Assembly (NCBI GenBank): GCA_030589835.1
Contig: JAUUZS010000214.1
Location: forward strand, 1-7,158
Direction of reading: 5' to 3'
From: Cyclobacteriaceae bacterium
Lineage (GTDB): Bacteria > Bacteroidota > Bacteroidia > Cytophagales > Cyclobacteriaceae
DNA: 7,158 nucleotides
The notes below the pieces were generated by a model. The model was given only the letters and a program-made list of their open reading frames with translations, ran no database searches and was not told the origin of the DNA. Position 1 is the stretch's first letter. Each line of letters begins with the position of its first letter. A program made the position numbers and the translations under genes. Below, piece after piece: positions 1 through 5,942 of the stretch.

Positions 1-1
1 A

Positions 2-346
2 GGTGTACAAGCTCCTGATAATACGGATGGCATTAGCTTTTTGCCGGAATTGTTAAATCAGAAAAATCAAAAAAAACATGAATTTTTGTACTGGGAATTC
101 CCATCCTATACTGGCCAGCAGGCTGTACGTATTGGAGACTGGAAAGCAATACGAAAAAATATATTTAAAGACAACCTGGAAATAGAACTGTACAATCTTG
201 AAAATGATCCTACCGAGCAACAAAATGTAGCATCTGAAAATCCTGAGATTGTTGAGCGAATCGAGCAGATCATGAAGCAGGAACACACATCAGCCCTTCT
301 CGACAGGTTTAAAATTGAGCAGTTGGGCGATGTGAAGGTGAAGTGA
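2..346 (+). CDS. Sulfatase (arylsulfatase A-like), C-terminal fragment
   Basis: The reading frame is already open at the window edge and runs 114 codons to a TGA at 344-346, so only the C-terminal end of the gene is present. The stretch LYWEFPSYTGQQAVRIGDWK followed by ELYNLENDPTEQQNVA matches the usual end of family S1 sulfatases (WEF, AVR-GDWK, ELY-L-NDP-E-N-A). These enzymes hydrolyse sulfate esters; in Bacteroidetes they are mostly exported and act on sulfated polysaccharides. The catalytic formylglycine motif (C/S-x-P-x-R) lies upstream of the window, so activity and substrate cannot be judged. The last residues, VKVK, are encoded by two GTGAAG units that run directly into a GTGAAAG tandem array. 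The true C-terminus has therefore probably been reshaped by repeat growth. The family call is firm; the substrate is unknown. Confidence 0.9.
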   Translation, partial: GVQAPDNTDGISFLPELLNQKNQKKHEFLYWEFPSYTGQQAVRIGDWKAIRKNIFKDNLEIELYNLENDPTEQQNVASENPEIVERIEQIMKQEHTSALLDRFKIEQLGDVKVK

Positions 347-442
347 AAGGTGAAAGGTGAAAGGTGAAAGGTGAAAAGGTGAAAGGTGAAAGGTGAAAGG
401 TGAAAAGGTAAAAGGTGAAAGGTGAAAGGTGAAAGGTGAAAA
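332..442. repeat. Heptanucleotide tandem repeat (TGAAAGG)n overlapping a stop codon
   Basis: Two hexamers GTGAAG (332-343) lead into 13 tandem units from 344 to 436, with a partial unit to 442. Ten units are exact TGAAAGG, one is TAAAAGG (409-415), and two are octamers TGAAAAGG (372-379 and 401-408). There is a higher-order period: 351-379 and 380-408 are identical 29-bp blocks of three heptamers plus one octamer. The first unit supplies the TGA stop of the sulfatase. Because seven is not a multiple of three, TGA recurs in every plus-strand frame within 21 bases. Length change by strand slippage is expected for such arrays; that part is inference. Confidence 0.97.
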
Positions 443-792
443 CAAAATATTTCCTTACTTCAAGCGTGGAATGGGCGATTAAAGGATCATATATCCCTTG
501 GTCTCCGCAATTTGAATAATTTCACAATAAAAGAGGTGTACGACAATTTGCAGATTTTGCCGAAAATCTATATGAGTTGCCACGGTGCTTTAGCCCGTGG
601 AAAATAAAATATTCCAAAGTGGCTTTAGTCCTAAATTTAGCCCCATTTTTTTTTGCTAAAGCCCTCCTTTCTAAGCGTAAAGTGCCCACGGGCTGGTAAT
701 TCAATAAAAGCAAATCCGCATTTTATCGCACACCCCAGTAAAAGTCTTTAAATCAAAATTACCTGGCTATCATATTAGTGGAAAAATCCCCA
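443..792. other. Gene-free interval containing a MITE-like element
   Basis: No convincing gene lies between the tandem array and the phosphatase gene. Positions 443-534 show nothing recognisable. Positions 535-734 form a 200-bp inverted-repeat element, listed separately. Positions 735-792 are AT-rich and hold a short palindrome, TAGTGG (776-781) with CCACTA (790-795) and an 8-base loop, which overlaps the TAG stop of the minus-strand phosphatase. It could help end transcription but lacks a clear T-run after it, so I do not call it a terminator. An apparent minus-strand reading frame at 522-713 lies inside the inverted-repeat element and looks accidental. Confidence 0.7.
535..734. mobile_element. 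MITE-like 200-bp element with imperfect terminal inverted repeats
   Basis: The ends are imperfect inverted repeats. Positions 535-557 and the reverse complement of 712-734 agree at 18 of 23 bases, both beginning GGTGT, and three of the five differences are transitions. Inside are nested inverted repeats: GCCCGTGG (593-600) with CCACGGGC (686-693), GGCTTTAG (621-628) with CTAAAGCC (656-663), and the self-palindrome CTAAATTTAG (631-640). There is also a local hairpin CCACGG (580-585) with CCGTGG (595-600). No coding capacity is evident. The structure fits a non-autonomous element such as a MITE or a REP-type repeat moved by an enzyme encoded elsewhere. No exact target-site duplication is visible, so its mobile nature is inferred. 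Confidence 0.6.
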
Positions 793-1590
793 CTATGAAG
801 CCTGATTAATTAGGGCGCGAATTTTTTCATGAAGTACTGGACTTGCTGCAATGGCGGAAAAATTTTGATTTATGGAATGATCAGACAAATCGTAAACAAT
901 TTGATTTCCGTCAATATCTGTGACGACCGCTCCGGCTTCTTCCAGGATTAATTGTGTAGCTGCAATGTCCCATACCTTCATGGTTTGATTGATGGCGGCG
1001 CCCAATTTCCCTTCGGCTGTAAAACAAAAATCTACCAGGCTATTTGTAGAACGCATGTTTCGGCAGCTTTGAACCAGCCTTTTTATTATATGGACTTCTT
1101 GCTCGGTTCTTGACGGATCTTCTGAAAAATCAAGCGAGTAACAGCATAATATATTTCTCAGATTGCGCTCACCGCTGACCTGGATTTTTTGGTCATTTTT
1201 AAAGGCACCACCACCTTTTGTGGCATAATACAGTTCATCGCTTATGGGGAGAAAAGCACCGGAAAGCATGGGCTGATCGTTTTTCAATAGCGCTATTAAC
1301 ACTCCAAACCAGGGAATGCCTGCAGCATAATTTGATGTGCCATCCAGGGGGTCAATGATCCACGTGTATTCGCTTCCCTTATTGCTGAACCCATCTTCTT
1401 CTCCGAGTATGTTGTGATCAGGATAGCTTAACTGAATTAACCTGGTAATTTCTTTTTCGGATTTGAAATCGTATTCGGTTACGATATTGCTTTGGTCTTG
1501 CTTGGTTTCGTATTTTGAAATGGAGCCAAAGCCTTGTTTCAATATTTCTCCAGATGTCCTAAGGAGATTTTTCAGGAATTCTACAGTCAT
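793..1590 (-). CDS. Inositol monophosphatase family phosphatase (SuhB/CysQ-like)
   Basis: The 265-residue protein has the usual length and motifs of the Mg-dependent, Li-sensitive inositol monophosphatase family. Visible in order are VTEYDFKSE at 37-45 (the family VTxxD..aE region), GEED at 63-66 with the metal-binding Glu, WIIDPLDGTSNY at 77-88 with metal ligands Asp80 and Asp83, and VWDIAATQLILEEAG at 206-220 with the catalytic-site Asp208. Members dephosphorylate inositol monophosphate, histidinol phosphate, PAP or fructose 1,6-bisphosphate. The sequence alone does not decide which, so no gene symbol is given. The protein is predicted to be cytoplasmic, with no signal peptide. The ATG at 1590 places the N-terminal helix normally ahead of the first motif. 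No Shine-Dalgarno is visible, as is common in Bacteroidetes. The next gene upstream on this strand is 265 bases away, so the gene is probably transcribed alone. Confidence 0.93.
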   Translation of the reverse strand: MTVEFLKNLLRTSGEILKQGFGSISKYETKQDQSNIVTEYDFKSEKEITRLIQLSYPDHNILGEEDGFSNKGSEYTWIIDPLDGTSNYAAGIPWFGVLIALLKNDQPMLSGAFLPISDELYYATKGGGAFKNDQKIQVSGERNLRNILCCYSLDFSEDPSRTEQEVHIIKRLVQSCRNMRSTNSLVDFCFTAEGKLGAAINQTMKVWDIAATQLILEEAGAVVTDIDGNQIVYDLSDHSINQNFSAIAASPVLHEKIRALINQAS

Positions 1591-1693
1591 ACTTAAATCT
1601 AAAAAATAGAAAGACTTATTTACTAAAGAACAAATTACCTTAAAAAATCATGGATTTGCAAAAAATACATTTTATTGGGAAGGTGTGTGCAGG

Positions 1694-1743
1694 CCACAAA
1701 AAAACCAAATACAAGGCATGTGTTGCGCCAGGCATTTGGTTTT
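1694..1743 (-). terminator. Putative intrinsic terminator after the 69-residue gene
   Basis: Read on the minus strand, AAAACCAAAT (1743-1734) pairs perfectly over 10 bases with ATTTGGTTTT (1710-1701), and the descending arm runs on into further T residues down to about 1697. The 23-base loop is long and contains GC-rich words (GGCGCAACACATGCC) that could form extra pairs. It lies about 110 bases past the stop of the 69-residue gene and before the phosphatase start, a reasonable place to end that transcript. A second small hairpin, GCAAC (1747-1751) with GTTGC (1760-1764), sits beside it. The large loop and AT-rich stem make the call moderate. Confidence 0.5.
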
Positions 1744-1855
1744 CGTGCAACTTCAGATAGTTGCCATTTTGCAAATTTTGAAATTCTTGTTTTTGTTCGC
1801 TGCTGTTTGTCATTGAAAATGATATCGCAGAAAACAGGTTGATTTTATTGGTTAA

Positions 1856-2065
1856 CTACTTTTTTTTAATTTTACTAAGTATTTTGCCATTTTTTACTTC
1901 ACCAATAATATGTACGTCATACATGGGTTCATATCTTCTCATAGCCATATTCATTTGATTAGGCGATTCATGCCAGATCTTGATGCCTCTGTTTTCGCCT
2001 CTTCGACGTACCTCAATGTAAAAACCAGTTTTTAATTTTACTTCTCTCGTTACAGGCCTTGCCAT
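1856..2065 (-). CDS. Small basic protein of unknown function, 69 residues
   Basis: I do not recognise a named family. The protein starts at an ATG (2065) with MARPVTREVKLKTGFYIEVR, contains RGIKIWHESPNQM near residues 27-39 and YEPMYDVHIIGEVKNGK around 45-61, and ends in a lysine-rich tail, KIKKK. It is strongly basic, has no signal peptide or membrane segment, and alternating hydrophobic residues suggest a small beta-rich fold. The pattern is coherent enough to look like a real protein: it has its own putative TATCTTTG promoter about 140 bases upstream, a leader hairpin, and a terminator-like structure downstream. It stands alone between hrpB and the phosphatase gene, with wide gaps on both sides. 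Nucleic-acid binding would suit the charge but is only a guess. Confidence 0.75.
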   Translation of the reverse strand: MARPVTREVKLKTGFYIEVRRRGENRGIKIWHESPNQMNMAMRRYEPMYDVHIIGEVKNGKILSKIKKK

Positions 2066-2107
2066 ATTTGCTTATTTAAATGTGAATGATGGATTTTTCA
2101 ATAGCAG

Positions 2108-2132
2108 CATCATTTTAGAAATGAAAATGATG
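2108..2132 (-). promoter_or_regulatory. Leader stem-loop upstream of the 69-residue gene
   Basis: CATCATTTT (2108-2116) and AAAATGATG (2124-2132) form a perfect 9-bp stem with a 7-base loop. It lies between the predicted promoter at 2205-2231 and the ATG at 2065, ending 42 bases before the start codon, so it would be in the 5' untranslated leader. It could be an RNA hairpin or a DNA-level operator. AT-rich palindromes also arise by chance, so a regulatory role is inferred. Confidence 0.4.
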
Positions 2133-2204
2133 TCGTAAAATCCAGTATTTAATTGAACCAGCAAAAGCACAATAATGTTATCATTTGAGCTTTTGTACAA
2201 TTGG

Positions 2205-2231
2205 CAAAGATAGCGATTTTATCCATAACAA
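2205..2231 (-). promoter_or_regulatory. Putative Bacteroidetes-type promoter for the 69-residue gene
   Basis: On the minus strand an exact TATCTTTG (2212-2205) matches the Bacteroidetes -7 consensus TAnnTTTG. A TTG (2231-2229) lies 16 bases upstream, close to the normal -33 spacing. Transcription would begin near 2198, giving a leader of roughly 130 bases before the ATG at 2065. This is the cleanest match to the phylum consensus that I found in the window. Confidence 0.55.
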
Positions 2232-2313
2232 TGGACTTTTTGTCACATTATTTAATATTGGATTCAATATGTTATTTTCAATAAAACAGATGTATTCAAA
2301 TGAAATGAGCAAT

Positions 2314-2347
2314 AAAAAAATTGTTCTGTTGCAGTTACTGTAACAAT
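2314..2347 (-). terminator. Weak putative intrinsic terminator after hrpB
   Basis: On the minus strand ATTGTT (2347-2342) pairs with AACAAT (2325-2320), and the descending arm is followed by a run of T residues (2319-2314). The stem is only 6 bp and AT-rich, with a 16-base loop that can make a few alternative pairs. It lies about 110 bases past the hrpB stop codon. The position and T-run support it; the weak stem limits confidence. Confidence 0.35.
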
Positions 2348-2458
2348 ATATGTGATTTGGTGTAAGGCTGCAGTTTGCAACATGAATGTCATAATTGCAG
2401 ATTTAGAATGAGAAATATTGTTTCCTTAGCGTTAATGTATAAATCATAATACTCAGCA

Positions 2459-4954
2459 TTAATGTAAATATTTTTTCCTTTTCACTCCCCGGATTGCAAT
2501 TGCTTTGCATGGGTCATCCGGCCATTCGTGTTTCGGATATCTTCTTTTCAATTCTTTTTTTACCTCAAAATAGGCGTTGTTCCAAAAGCTTTTTAGATCA
2601 GCAGTAATTTGGACAGGCTTGAAACCCGGAGAAAGTAAGTGCATTAATACCGGTGTTTTCCCCTTGTTGATGGCTGGGGTGGTGTCCATGCCAAATACTT
2701 CCTGCAAGCGTACTGCCAGCACAGGAGGCGCTCCATTTGAAGAATAGCTAAGCTTGATATTCGATCCACTTGGCACCATAATTTTCAATGGCGCCAACGC
2801 ATTAAGTGCTTGTTGTTTTTCCCAATCGAGATGATGATGCAGCACCTTCACCAGGTCGATTTTCTTAAGCTCCTCGGGTTTCTTGATTTGGCCCAAATAA
2901 CCCGATAGCCATTCAAAATTGGTCATCAGTAGGGTAGATGTGCTCACATCCGGCCAGCCGTCCCGGAGGTTCCATCTCCGTAAACTCATTACCCGGTTTT
3001 GCCATTGGGTCACCTCTTCATCAAAATTGAGTAGCTGCTCACCTTCCTTTTTGATGGCTTCAGATATTGCCGTGATACGTTGAGATTCATCCGGGGACGA
3101 CAGAGGGGTGGATTTTAGTATAATGCTCCCGATCCTTAAATCCCGCGATGCGATCAAGCCACCTTTTCGGGTATCCCAGGTGATGATTTCCTGCTCTTTG
3201 ACAAGCGGTGTCAAATCCTTTGGATTGAGGGGAGAAGCCATAAATATTTTGCCCATTCCTCCCCGGCCATCAACATGAGCCACGGCCAGCCAGGGTTCGT
3301 GTGCCAGGTCATCCTGATGCCCCGCCATAGCATATTTGCCATTCGACATTTGAAATTGCGCATTGTTCCCCGGCCGGGCAAATGCAATCCGTTCCGGATA
3401 AGCCTGAGCCAGCAATACGCCGGTTTCGTATGGATCTATAGGATCATTATGTGCTGCGATATCAAATAGCTTGCGGTAGGAAGCAGCAATTTTCTCTATT
3501 CGTTTAAACTGCGGATTTTTAACTCCCCCGGATCTATATCTTCGCAACGCTTCAATGCGATCGTTAATATCTATCCCCGCCTCTCGTTGCAAGGGATCTC
3601 GTTCCTCCAGCAGCGGCGCAATGTCCGTCGCAAGATCCAATAATCCGTCTTCCTTAGCCATGAGCAGCATATGCGCAATGCGCGGGTGACAAGGCAACTC
3701 ATGTATTTTTTTTCCGTGGGCAGTTATTTTGCCATGTTCCAGGGCATGGAGCTGATGCAGGGTCTCACTGGCCTGCGATACCGTACTCCGGGGAGGAGGA
3801 GACAGCCATGTCAACTGTTTTACATCAATGATTCCCCACTTGGCCATGTCCAAAACCAGCGATGCTAAATCGGCTTCCAATATTTCCGGGGTCCGATGTG
3901 CTTCCAGGCGGTCATGGGTTGCTTTTGACCACATCCTGTAGCATACCCCGGGGCTCAATCTCCCTGCTCTACCTGCTCGCTGATCTGCAGAATCTTTTGT
4001 GATTAGGGAGGTTTCGAGCCTGGATAGACCGGATTTGGGATCAAACTTTGATGTCCGTCCAAAGCCACAATCCACCACAATGGTGACCCCTTCAATGGTA
4101 AGGCTTGTTTCGGCAATAGAGGTTGCCAACACGATCTTCCTCTTTCCATGCTTATTGGGAAAAATGGCCGCGAATTGTTTCCCCTGTGGGAGTTGACCAT
4201 AAAGTGGATGAATGGAAAAATCATGTAAAGACTTGCTCAGCAACGCTTCGCATTTTTTTATTTCCCCCATACCGGGAAGAAAAACCAACACATCGCCTTC
4301 CTTATTTTCTTTTACAGCCTTCTTTACCGTTTGAGCGGTCAACTCCGGAAGCATCCATTCATCTTGTTGCCCAGTATAATGGATGGTTACCGGGTATTGC
4401 CTTCCCTCGCATGAGGCCACCGGCGCTTTGAGCAGCTCAGTAAGCTGGGGCATGTCCAGCGTGGCAGACATAATCATAATCCTGAGGTCGGGACGCAATA
4501 TTTGCTGTGCTTCCCTACATAAGGCCAGGGCCACATCAGCGTGGATGCTGCGTTCATGAAACTCATCAAATATTACAATGCCAACCTCTTCCAAGGCATT
4601 GTCGCTATGGATCATTCGGGTCAAAATGCCCTCGGTGAGGACTTCTATTTTGGTCTTGTCACTTACCCTGTTGTCAAAGCGAATGCGGTAGCCCACGGTT
4701 TCCCCGACCTGCTCGCCCAATAAATCCGCCATACGGACAGCAATCGTTCGTGCGGCCAGCCTTCTGGGCTCCAGCATGAGTATCTTTTTCCCTTGAAACA
4801 TGGGCTGGTCGAGAAGGGCTAAGGGTAGAATGGTGCTTTTGCCGGCACCGGTTGATGCATTAACGATCAGCGTATTTTCAGTGCTCAGTTTCTCCCTCAC
4901 ATCATCAATAATCTCAGTGATGGGAAGGTCAATATCCTTAGGATTGAAGTTCAA
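2459..4954 (-). CDS. hrpB: ATP-dependent RNA helicase HrpB (DEAH family)
   Basis: This 831-residue protein is full length for HrpB and shows every superfamily 2 DEAH helicase motif in order. These are Walker A ASTGAGKST at 33-41, Ia LEPRRLAAR at 61-69, II DEFHER at 130-135 (DEFH in place of DEAH, as usual in HrpB), III SAT at 163-165, V ATSIAETSLT at 277-286, and VI QRAGRAGR at 325-332. HPRIAHML at 423-430 marks the helical HA2 region. The C-terminal part carries HrpB-specific stretches: VPSGSNIKLSY at 727-737, HLLSPGFKPVQIT at 772-784, and RRYPKHEWPDDP at 804-815. The enzyme couples NTP hydrolysis to RNA unwinding in the cytoplasm; its cellular role is less well defined than that of HrpA. 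The start is TTG at 4954: an in-frame stop lies 14 codons upstream, with no ATG between, and the next Met is residue 52, past Walker A. Confidence 0.96.
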   Translation of the reverse strand: MNFNPKDIDLPITEIIDDVREKLSTENTLIVNASTGAGKSTILPLALLDQPMFQGKKILMLEPRRLAARTIAVRMADLLGEQVGETVGYRIRFDNRVSDKTKIEVLTEGILTRMIHSDNALEEVGIVIFDEFHERSIHADVALALCREAQQILRPDLRIMIMSATLDMPQLTELLKAPVASCEGRQYPVTIHYTGQQDEWMLPELTAQTVKKAVKENKEGDVLVFLPGMGEIKKCEALLSKSLHDFSIHPLYGQLPQGKQFAAIFPNKHGKRKIVLATSIAETSLTIEGVTIVVDCGFGRTSKFDPKSGLSRLETSLITKDSADQRAGRAGRLSPGVCYRMWSKATHDRLEAHRTPEILEADLASLVLDMAKWGIIDVKQLTWLSPPPRSTVSQASETLHQLHALEHGKITAHGKKIHELPCHPRIAHMLLMAKEDGLLDLATDIAPLLEERDPLQREAGIDINDRIEALRRYRSGGVKNPQFKRIEKIAASYRKLFDIAAHNDPIDPYETGVLLAQAYPERIAFARPGNNAQFQMSNGKYAMAGHQDDLAHEPWLAVAHVDGRGGMGKIFMASPLNPKDLTPLVKEQEIITWDTRKGGLIASRDLRIGSIILKSTPLSSPDESQRITAISEAIKKEGEQLLNFDEEVTQWQNRVMSLRRWNLRDGWPDVSTSTLLMTNFEWLSGYLGQIKKPEELKKIDLVKVLHHHLDWEKQQALNALAPLKIMVPSGSNIKLSYSSNGAPPVLAVRLQEVFGMDTTPAINKGKTPVLMHLLSPGFKPVQITADLKSFWNNAYFEVKKELKRRYPKHEWPDDPCKAIAIRGVKRKKYLH

Positions 4955-5030
4955 GTGGAATAAATTTAACTGAAGTTTCGCACTAAAATAAACATCTTAA
5001 ATTGATTGAAAAACAATGTCTTGTATAATA

Positions 5031-5153
5031 TATTTTCTTTGCGTCTCTCTGCGTCTTCTTTGAGTAACTTTGTGAAATACCCGCCTGCCGGCGAGGCAGG
5101 GCTATTACAAAGAGTTGCGCGGAGAAGCACAAAGTTTCGCAGAGGGAAAAATA
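5031..5153. repeat. REP-like imperfect inverted repeat of the CTTTGCG type
   Basis: The left arm, about 5031-5079, carries CTTTGCG, CTCTGCG, CTTCTTTG and AACTTTGTG. The reverse complement of the right arm, about 5103-5153, carries CCTCTGCG, AACTTTGTG, CTTCTCCG and AACTCTTTG. The arms align with gaps, giving a long imperfect hairpin whose centre is the GC-rich palindrome at 5082-5100. From general knowledge, CTTTGCGTCTCTGCG-type repeats are dispersed between genes in many Bacteroidetes and related genomes. Here the element sits just upstream of hrpB and shares no sequence with any gene in the window apart from its central palindrome. Confidence 0.7.
5082..5100 (-). repeat. GC-rich 19-bp palindromic repeat, copy 1
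   Basis: On the minus strand this reads CCTGCCTCGCCGGCAGGCG. A CCTGCC arm (5084-5089 on the plus strand) pairs with GGCAGG (5095-5100) around a 5-base loop. It matches 6381-6399 on the plus strand at 18 of 19 positions. It is far more GC-rich than its surroundings and sits in the loop of the CTTTGCG-type inverted repeat, as if inserted there. Confidence 0.85.
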
Positions 5154-5368
5154 CTATTAAATGGAAATGATAAAGTATTGATTGTTAGGCATATAATAAA
5201 TTTTATTAAGCGATAAGTTATTGGTAATAAGAACATTACTTATATGTGCGAAACTTCAGAATTTAATGGCGATCAACTTTCAGATTGCGAATGTAAGTAA
5301 ATTGGAGAACTATGTGGTATCTTGGTTTTTCATTCACACTATTTTTAATGAAACAATAATTTTTTCAA

Positions 5369-5842
5369 ATGAGTCATTCAAGATATGTCCTTCGTTTACC
5401 TGAAATTACTTTTATAGTAATGATTCTCAGTGGTCATGTGCTAAATATATTGGGAGTTGAAAACACAATTCTATTTTTTTTGGGGCTATCCGGTTTTATT
5501 ATCTATTACATATTCAAAGCATTTAATACTCATAATGATGTTTTTAATGAAACAGAGACCATTACTTTTCAAGATTTGCTGGCAATATCCATTCTCCCGA
5601 AAGTAATATGGATAAGCATGGCGGTATTGATTTTATACCTTTTTCTTGAATTAATTTTTGAAGAAACAGATATAATGCTGTTGGTTTATGTAAGCGGATT
5701 AAGCTTATTTGTAGCCACATTGACCTTGGTTGTACTACTTGTTATGGGAGCAAAGCAAAGTGCGAATCAACTTGAAGCAGCCATTCGAGGTGTGTTTATC
5801 TCTGTTGTAATGTCAATAACCATTGTGGAAACGTATTTATAA
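5369..5842 (+). CDS. Small multi-pass membrane protein of unknown function
   Basis: The 157-residue protein is largely hydrophobic, with likely membrane helices near residues 11-29, 32-52, 73-97, 101-127 and a weaker one at 139-154. Between helices two and three is a short polar loop rich in Asn, Glu and Thr (53-70). I recognise no family, and no conserved catalytic or transport motif stands out, so it can only be called an integral membrane protein. The ATG at 5369 is the first after an in-frame stop at 5357-5359. No Shine-Dalgarno is visible. A decayed recombinase begins shortly after its stop codon. With no homologue recognised, the reading frame is judged real from its length, consistent hydrophobic segmentation and natural start. 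Confidence 0.65.
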   Translation: MSHSRYVLRLPEITFIVMILSGHVLNILGVENTILFFLGLSGFIIYYIFKAFNTHNDVFNETETITFQDLLAISILPKVIWISMAVLILYLFLELIFEETDIMLLVYVSGLSLFVATLTLVVLLVMGAKQSANQLEAAIRGVFISVVMSITIVETYL

Positions 5843-5942
5843 TGCATTTTTATTCGGTCTGTGTCCCCTCCTTCGTCGGACAGGCCCCCTGACTGAAAAA
5901 AATGGTTTGTTTTATCATAAAATACAGGCGCAGGCACAAACC

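Larger units (their letters stand above)
2066..2458. other. Gene-free interval between hrpB and the 69-residue gene
   Basis: This 393-base AT-rich stretch contains no plausible gene on either strand. On the minus strand it holds, from high to low coordinate, a weak terminator-like hairpin after hrpB (2314-2347), the TATCTTTG promoter (2205-2231) and the leader hairpin (2108-2132), each listed separately. Nothing else in it is recognisable. Confidence 0.7.
4955..5368. other. Gene-free interval with a REP-like hairpin element
   Basis: No gene is supported in these 414 bases between divergently oriented hrpB and the membrane-protein gene. Positions 5031-5153 hold the inverted-repeat element listed separately. 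The remainder is AT-rich. Promoters for both neighbours should lie here, but I found no exact TAnnTTTG at a suitable spacing for either; TATCTTGG near 5318 is one base off and has poor spacing. A weak open frame across 5221-5403 overlaps the membrane-protein gene and has no protein-like features. Confidence 0.65.

Noticed and set aside
344..442. CRISPR array
   Set aside because: The units are 7-8 bases in direct tandem with no spacers; this is a simple-sequence repeat.
522..713. Minus-strand 63-residue reading frame
   Set aside because: It lies inside the inverted-repeat element and its sequence is a by-product of the palindromes, with no protein-like character.
527..744. Target-site duplication TAAAAG around the MITE-like element
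   Set aside because: TAAAAG occurs on both sides (528-533 and 739-744) but is offset by one and four bases from the element ends, so it may be chance in AT-rich DNA.
1591..1700. Promoter for the phosphatase gene (TAATTTG near 1638 on the minus strand)
   Set aside because: It is one base short of TAnnTTTG, and the nearest upstream TTG is about 21 bases away; too weak to list.
1694..1764. Integron attC-like site after the 69-residue gene
   Set aside because: No GTTRRRY core and matching inverse core could be found at the arms, and the neighbouring recombinase remnant is XerD-like and 4 kb away.
3275..4723. Several plus- and minus-strand frames of 60-102 codons inside hrpB
   Set aside because: They overlap a full-length helicase with all its motifs on the minus strand, and none has recognisable domains.
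5221..5403. Plus-strand 60-codon frame before the membrane protein
   Set aside because: It begins at a non-ATG codon, overlaps the better-supported gene in another frame, and shows no recognisable motif.
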